Below are positions 6,558 through 9,537 of a DNA stretch of 9,537 nt, piece by piece (within the stretch, counting starts at the first letter, position 1; every line of letters starts with the position of its first letter). A program made the translations under genes and the position numbers. The stretch is from assembly GCA_002839245.1 (NCBI GenBank), contig PGXR01000119.1, positions 1 to 9,537 of the forward strand, read 5' to 3'. Under the pieces are notes generated by a model that saw only the letters and a list, made by a program, of their open reading frames with translations, did no database searches and was not told where the DNA came from. Origin of the DNA: Spirochaetae bacterium HGW-Spirochaetae-7 (lineage in GTDB: Bacteria; Spirochaetota; Spirochaetia; Treponematales; UBA12059).

Positions 6558-6606
6558 CGACCCCTCGACTTTTTCCCGGCTGTGCCGTGTTTTCATCGGC
6601 CTATCT

Positions 6607-6635
6607 ACTATATCGGCGTAAACTCCTCGTTTCCA
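6607..6635 (-). promoter_or_regulatory. Sigma-70-like promoter of the P-loop/Asp23 gene
   Basis: On the minus strand TGGAAA (6635-6630, four of six consensus bases) lies exactly 17 bases before TATAGT (6612-6607, five of six). A start near 6600 gives a leader of about 40 bases to the ATG at 6557. Its -35 lies inside the spacer of the opposing sigma-28 promoter. Confidence 0.55.
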
Positions 6636-6645
6636 GTACCGATAA
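6619..6645 (+). promoter_or_regulatory. Sigma-28 (FliA) flagellar promoter of flgN-flgK-flgL
   Basis: TAAACTCC (6619-6626), an 11-base spacer, and ACCGATAA (6638-6645) match the FliA layout TAAAGTTT-N11-GCCGATAA. The TAAA core is complete and seven of eight -10 bases are right, with exact spacing. The start should fall near 6651-6653, only about ten bases before the flgN ATG at 6662. Late, sigma-28-dependent expression is what is expected for hook-filament junction genes. Confidence 0.85.
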
Positions 6646-6651
6646 TGAAGC

Positions 6652-6656
6652 GAGGG
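6652..6656 (+). promoter_or_regulatory. Ribosome binding site that sets the flgN start at 6662
   Basis: GAGGG lies five bases before ATG 6662. The frame is open upstream to an ATG at 6587, but that start precedes the sigma-28 promoter and has no ribosome binding site, so the shorter protein is preferred. Confidence 0.75.
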
Positions 6657-6661
6657 TAGCC

Positions 6662-7159
6662 ATGAACATTGATAGATTGATGACGTTCATACAGCGGGCC
6701 GGCGAGCAGGCGCGGGTCCTCGACTCCTTCGTCGAAGAACAGCGAGCCGTAGCCGGAGCCGTGCGCTCCCGTGACTGGCCGAGGCTCGAGCAGGCGCTCG
6801 AACGAGCCGCGGCTGCGGCCGAGTCTGTTTCGTTCGCCGAAACGAGCCGGGCGGAAGCTTGGGCGGCCTTTCTCGATGACTTGGACCAGGCCCCGGACAC
6901 GACCGTCTTCAGGGCCTCGCTGTCGCTCCCGGTGGAATACCGCTCGACGCTCAACGACGCCTACCGCGCGCTGCGGTTTTCGGCGATGCGGGCGCGCATC
7001 GAGAACGACGCGCTTTCAGGCTTCGTCGGCAGCGCGGCGACGACGCTCAGGCAGGCGGTCGAGACGCTCTTCCCCGACCGGAAAGGCCGCCTCTACGGCA
7101 AGACCGGCAAGCCGCATCACGCGGTTACGGGAGCCATGATACTGGACAGAGCCCTCTGA
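6662..7159 (+). CDS. flgN: Flagellar export chaperone FlgN
   Basis: The protein has 165 residues from the ATG at 6662. It is almost entirely helical and charged, as expected for FlgN, and has no signal peptide or membrane segment. The start MNIDRLMTFIQRAGEQARVL, the coiled-coil middle (about 20-75), and the C-terminal YGKTGKPHHA...MILDRAL end (145-165) fit the FlgN pattern, where a Tyr-x-x-x-Gly-Lys type tail precedes a hydrophobic end. FlgN binds FlgK and FlgL in the cytoplasm and delivers them unfolded to the flagellar type III export gate. FlgN sequences are poorly conserved, so position directly before flgK is a large part of the evidence. The gap to flgK is 13 bases and the sigma-28 promoter lies immediately upstream, so it is the first gene of the operon. 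Confidence 0.85.
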   Translation: MNIDRLMTFIQRAGEQARVLDSFVEEQRAVAGAVRSRDWPRLEQALERAAAAAESVSFAETSRAEAWAAFLDDLDQAPDTTVFRASLSLPVEYRSTLNDAYRALRFSAMRARIENDALSGFVGSAATTLRQAVETLFPDRKGRLYGKTGKPHHAVTGAMILDRAL

Positions 7160-7172
7160 AGGAGGACCTTCG

Positions 7173-9047
7173 ATGCAATCGACCTTTGCCGGAATAGAGC
7201 TTGGCAAGCGCGGCCTCGTCGCGCATAACCAGGGTCTGCAGACTATCGGACATAACCTCACCAATGCCTCCACCGAGGGCTATTCGCGCCAGCGGGTGGA
7301 ACTCGGCACCATGGAACCGCTATACGCTCCCCAGCTCAACCGCGAAGAGACTCCCGGCCAGATAGGCCAGGGCGTGGTTTCCGTCCGCATCTCGAGGATG
7401 CGCGACGAGCTTCTCGATTCGAGGATCGTCGCCGGGCAGGGCGGGCTCGGCTATTGGGACACGAGAGACAAGTACATGTCCCTGCTAGAGCAGGTGCACA
7501 ACGAGCCCACCGAAGTCTCGACGCGCACGCAGATGGACAGGTTCTGGGACTCGTGGCAGGAGCTGTCGCTGCACCCCTCGGAGCTCGCCCCGCGCGAAGC
7601 GGTGGTCCAGCGAGGCAGGACCCTGATAGACTCGATACACGAGCAATACCGCCGCCTGTCCAGTACCCGCGACATGGTGCAGCAGGATATAGAGATAGTC
7701 ACGTCGCAGGCCAACGACCTTTCCAGGCAGATAGCGTCGCTCAACGCCGAGATACTCAAGTCCGAGGCGATGGGCGACAACCCGAACGACCTCTACGACC
7801 GCCGCGATGTCCTCGTGGAGAAGCTGTCGGCGATAGTACCTGTAACCGTCGACCGCCGCGACCCCGACGAGTACATGGTCCACGTCGACGGCCACATCCT
7901 CGTGCAGGGCAAGCTGGCGCGCGGCTTCGAGATGTCGTCGGGCGCGGAAACCAGCGGCTACCCGCGGGTCCTCTGGGCCGACACCGGCAGCGAAGCCATC
8001 ATCAAGGGCGGTAGCCTCGGCGCCATGCTCGAGATGCGAGACGTCGACATAAAGCAAGAGATAGCGTCGCTCGACACGATGACGCTGACCTTCACCGACC
8101 TGGTCAACGAGGTTCACCGATCAGCCTACGGCCTAAACGGCAAGACCGGCATCGACTTCTTCACCGAGCTGCCGAGCGTCAACAACATAGCCGGCAATTA
8201 CGACCGAAACGGCGACGGCGCGTACGACCACAGCTACATCTACCGCATGACCGGCGGCAACGCCCTCGACGCCCAGGAACAGGTCGGCCTTTCCGGCGTC
8301 ATGCGCCTGTCCGGCCCGAAGGGCCTGGTCGACGTCGAGTACCGGCCGACCGATACCGTAGGCGACCTCGTGCGCCGGGTAAACGACTCGGGCGCCGACG
8401 TGACCGCGCGGTTGACCGCCGCCGGAACGCTGCAGCTTCGGGCAAAGACGAGTTCGGACGGCGACAGCCCGGATTTCGTGATACGGCATGTCGAGGACTC
8501 CGGGGAATTCCTCGCGGGCTACGCGGGCCTCCTGACCGGGACCGGCGCGGCAAGCGCCTACGCCTGGGACAAGGCGGACGCGGTAGCGGGCCTTCGCGGC
8601 GGCGTCGACTACGCCGTAGCTCCGCTGGCCCACCCGTCCGGCTGGATAGAGGTGTCGACCGCGGTCTCAGGCGACCTTACGAGCGTAGCGGCCGGCTTCG
8701 GCTCCAACGGCAGGCCGGCGGAGTCCGGTGACGGCAGCGCCGCCATCGCTATAGCCAGGCTGCGCACGGCGCCGGTAATGGTCGGGTCGCAGAAGACCTT
8801 CGACGACTACTTCGCCGACGCGGTCGCGAGCGTCGGGCTCAAGGGCGAGCGGGCCGGCCGGATGGCCGAGACCCATTCTCGCATAGTCAAGAACCTGACC
8901 GACACGAGGCAGTCGATCTCGGGCGTCAACATCGACGAGGAACTGTCCAACATGATCAAGTTCCAGCACGGCTACGCGGCCGCGGCAAAGTTCATTGCCC
9001 AGATGGATTCGATGCTCGACACCATCATCAACAGGATGGGCATCTGA
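7173..9047 (+). CDS. flgK: Flagellar hook-associated protein FlgK (HAP1)
   Basis: FlgK is the first hook-filament junction protein. In spirochaetes it joins the periplasmic hook to the filament. The 624-residue protein begins MQSTFAGIELGKRGLVAHNQ. The rod/hook family signature follows in GHNLTNASTEGYSRQRVELG (26-45), and the segment to about 250 is helical FlgK core. The C-terminal Flg_bbr domain is intact: SGVNIDEELSNMIKFQHGYA and the final MDSMLDTIINRMGI. At 624 residues it is longer than the E. coli protein (about 547). The extra length falls in the variable middle (about 300-540), which contains the calcium-loop-like DRNGDGAYD (344-352). A very strong AAGGAGGA (7159-7166) lies six bases before the ATG and overlaps the end of flgN. 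About half of its 32 Ile codons are ATA. Confidence 0.98.
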   Translation: MQSTFAGIELGKRGLVAHNQGLQTIGHNLTNASTEGYSRQRVELGTMEPLYAPQLNREETPGQIGQGVVSVRISRMRDELLDSRIVAGQGGLGYWDTRDKYMSLLEQVHNEPTEVSTRTQMDRFWDSWQELSLHPSELAPREAVVQRGRTLIDSIHEQYRRLSSTRDMVQQDIEIVTSQANDLSRQIASLNAEILKSEAMGDNPNDLYDRRDVLVEKLSAIVPVTVDRRDPDEYMVHVDGHILVQGKLARGFEMSSGAETSGYPRVLWADTGSEAIIKGGSLGAMLEMRDVDIKQEIASLDTMTLTFTDLVNEVHRSAYGLNGKTGIDFFTELPSVNNIAGNYDRNGDGAYDHSYIYRMTGGNALDAQEQVGLSGVMRLSGPKGLVDVEYRPTDTVGDLVRRVNDSGADVTARLTAAGTLQLRAKTSSDGDSPDFVIRHVEDSGEFLAGYAGLLTGTGAASAYAWDKADAVAGLRGGVDYAVAPLAHPSGWIEVSTAVSGDLTSVAAGFGSNGRPAESGDGSAAIAIARLRTAPVMVGSQKTFDDYFADAVASVGLKGERAGRMAETHSRIVKNLTDTRQSISGVNIDEELSNMIKFQHGYAAAAKFIAQMDSMLDTIINRMGI

Positions 9048-9083
9048 TGATTCACCGTATCGTACCGGTTCCAGGAGGTTCAT

Positions 9084-9537
9084 ATGCGCAGGGTTAGCTC
9101 GGATTTCATGAACAACGACATGCAGTACTGGCTGAGGCGCAACGAGGACAACATGGCGTCGATGCAGAACAGGCTGTCGCGCCAGGAACGCCTCGAAAGG
9201 CCCCGCGACGACCCGATGGCCGCCGCGAAGGCCGTACGGTACGAATCGTTCGTGGGGCGCCTGCAGCGCTACGAGGAAAACGTCCTCTACACCAAGGACC
9301 GCGCCGCGATAGCCGAGGGCTACATGAGGCAGTCGATGGACATCATGCAGCGCGTCCGGGAACTCGCCATAACCGGCGCCACCGGCACCTTCACGAAGGA
9401 AGACAGTTCGGCGATGGCCGTCGAGGTCGACCAGCTCCTCGCAGAACTCGTCAGCCTCGGCAACGCCCGCGGCCCGGACGGCGACTTCCTTTTCGCCGGG
9501 GACAAGGCCAAGACCGAACCCTTCCGCGCGACCATGG
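9084..9537 (+). CDS. flgL: Flagellar hook-associated protein FlgL (HAP3), 3' end missing
   Basis: The frame is open from ATG 9084 to the right edge, 151 codons with no stop, so only the N-terminal part is present. AGGAGG (9073-9078) lies five bases before the start. FlgL is the second junction protein, placed between FlgK and flagellin, and shares the flagellin-type N-terminal helices. The start MRRVSSDFMNNDMQYWLRR and the LERPRDDPMAAAKAVRYESF block (about 37-56) are typical of spirochaetal FlgL. The long helix continues through MQRVRELAITGATGTFTKED, and GDFLFAGDKAKTEPF (about 133-147) is the usual FlgL/flagellin turn before the variable domain. It follows flgK by 36 bases with no terminator, so it belongs to the same transcript. 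fliW and csrA often come next in spirochaetes but lie outside the window. Confidence 0.97.
   Translation, partial: MRRVSSDFMNNDMQYWLRRNEDNMASMQNRLSRQERLERPRDDPMAAAKAVRYESFVGRLQRYEENVLYTKDRAAIAEGYMRQSMDIMQRVRELAITGATGTFTKEDSSAMAVEVDQLLAELVSLGNARGPDGDFLFAGDKAKTEPFRATM

Noticed and set aside
5649..6659. Long plus-strand open frame (336 codons) opposite the P-loop/Asp23 gene, and a similar one at 4745-5713 opposite the TPR gene
   Set aside because: They are antisense to genes with clear domains and signal peptides, have no ribosome binding sites or recognisable motifs, and such shadows are expected at this GC content.
6587..6661. Upstream extension of flgN from an ATG at 6587
   Set aside because: It would begin before the sigma-28 promoter and has no ribosome binding site. 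ATG 6662 has GAGGG at proper spacing.
1..9537. tRNA or rRNA genes, CRISPR arrays, insertion sequences, phage or toxin-antitoxin genes
   Set aside because: No cloverleaf-like, regularly repeated or transposase-like sequence was seen. All intergenic gaps are below about 130 bases.

Overview
The window comes from a GC-rich (roughly 60% by eye) spirochaete-like bacterium. The strongest evidence is the right end, which carries flgN-flgK-flgL in the order usual for spirochaetes. The FlgK and FlgL proteins look like the Treponema-type versions (for example the FlgL N-terminus with NNDMQYW and the ERPRDDPMAAAKAV block). Isoleucine ATA and arginine AGG codons are common despite the high GC content. 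No mobile element, CRISPR array, tRNA or rRNA is visible, and coding density is high.

Layout from left to right. Positions 1-820 (minus strand) hold the N-terminal part of an exported, probably outer-membrane beta-barrel protein that runs off the left edge. Positions 927-1985 (minus) encode an exported protein of an uncharacterised family that looks like a TIM-barrel glycoside hydrolase. A divergent promoter region (1986-2113) separates it from a plus-strand pair: a secreted NlpC/P60-like cysteine hydrolase (2114-3493) overlapping by four bases with a PhnP-like metallo-beta-lactamase-fold phosphodiesterase (3490-4266). A hairpin at 4272-4295 lies between this pair and the convergent minus-strand gene 4328-5602, an exported TPR protein with a degenerate peptidase-MA-like domain. 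Upstream of that, also on the minus strand, is 5691-6557, an unusual fusion of a P-loop NTPase with an Asp23/Gls24-like domain. From 6662 to the right edge runs the flagellar operon flgN, flgK and flgL, the last one cut by the window end.

The flagellar operon has a near-consensus sigma-28 (FliA) promoter at 6619-6645, so it should be a late flagellar operon. Its products would be the export chaperone FlgN and the two hook-filament junction proteins FlgK and FlgL, which it serves. The divergent P-loop/Asp23 gene has its own sigma-70-like promoter, which physically overlaps the sigma-28 promoter. The left two thirds of the window is dominated by exported envelope proteins: a barrel, a hydrolase-like barrel, a peptidoglycan-hydrolase-like protein and a TPR protein. 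Their partners cannot be read from this window.

No wholly new multi-gene system is evident. The items most worth a second look are the P-loop/Asp23 fusion and its overlapping divergent promoters with flgN, the probably inactive gluzincin-TPR protein, the uncharacterised GH-like family, and the apparently Shine-Dalgarno-free start of the NlpC/P60-like gene.
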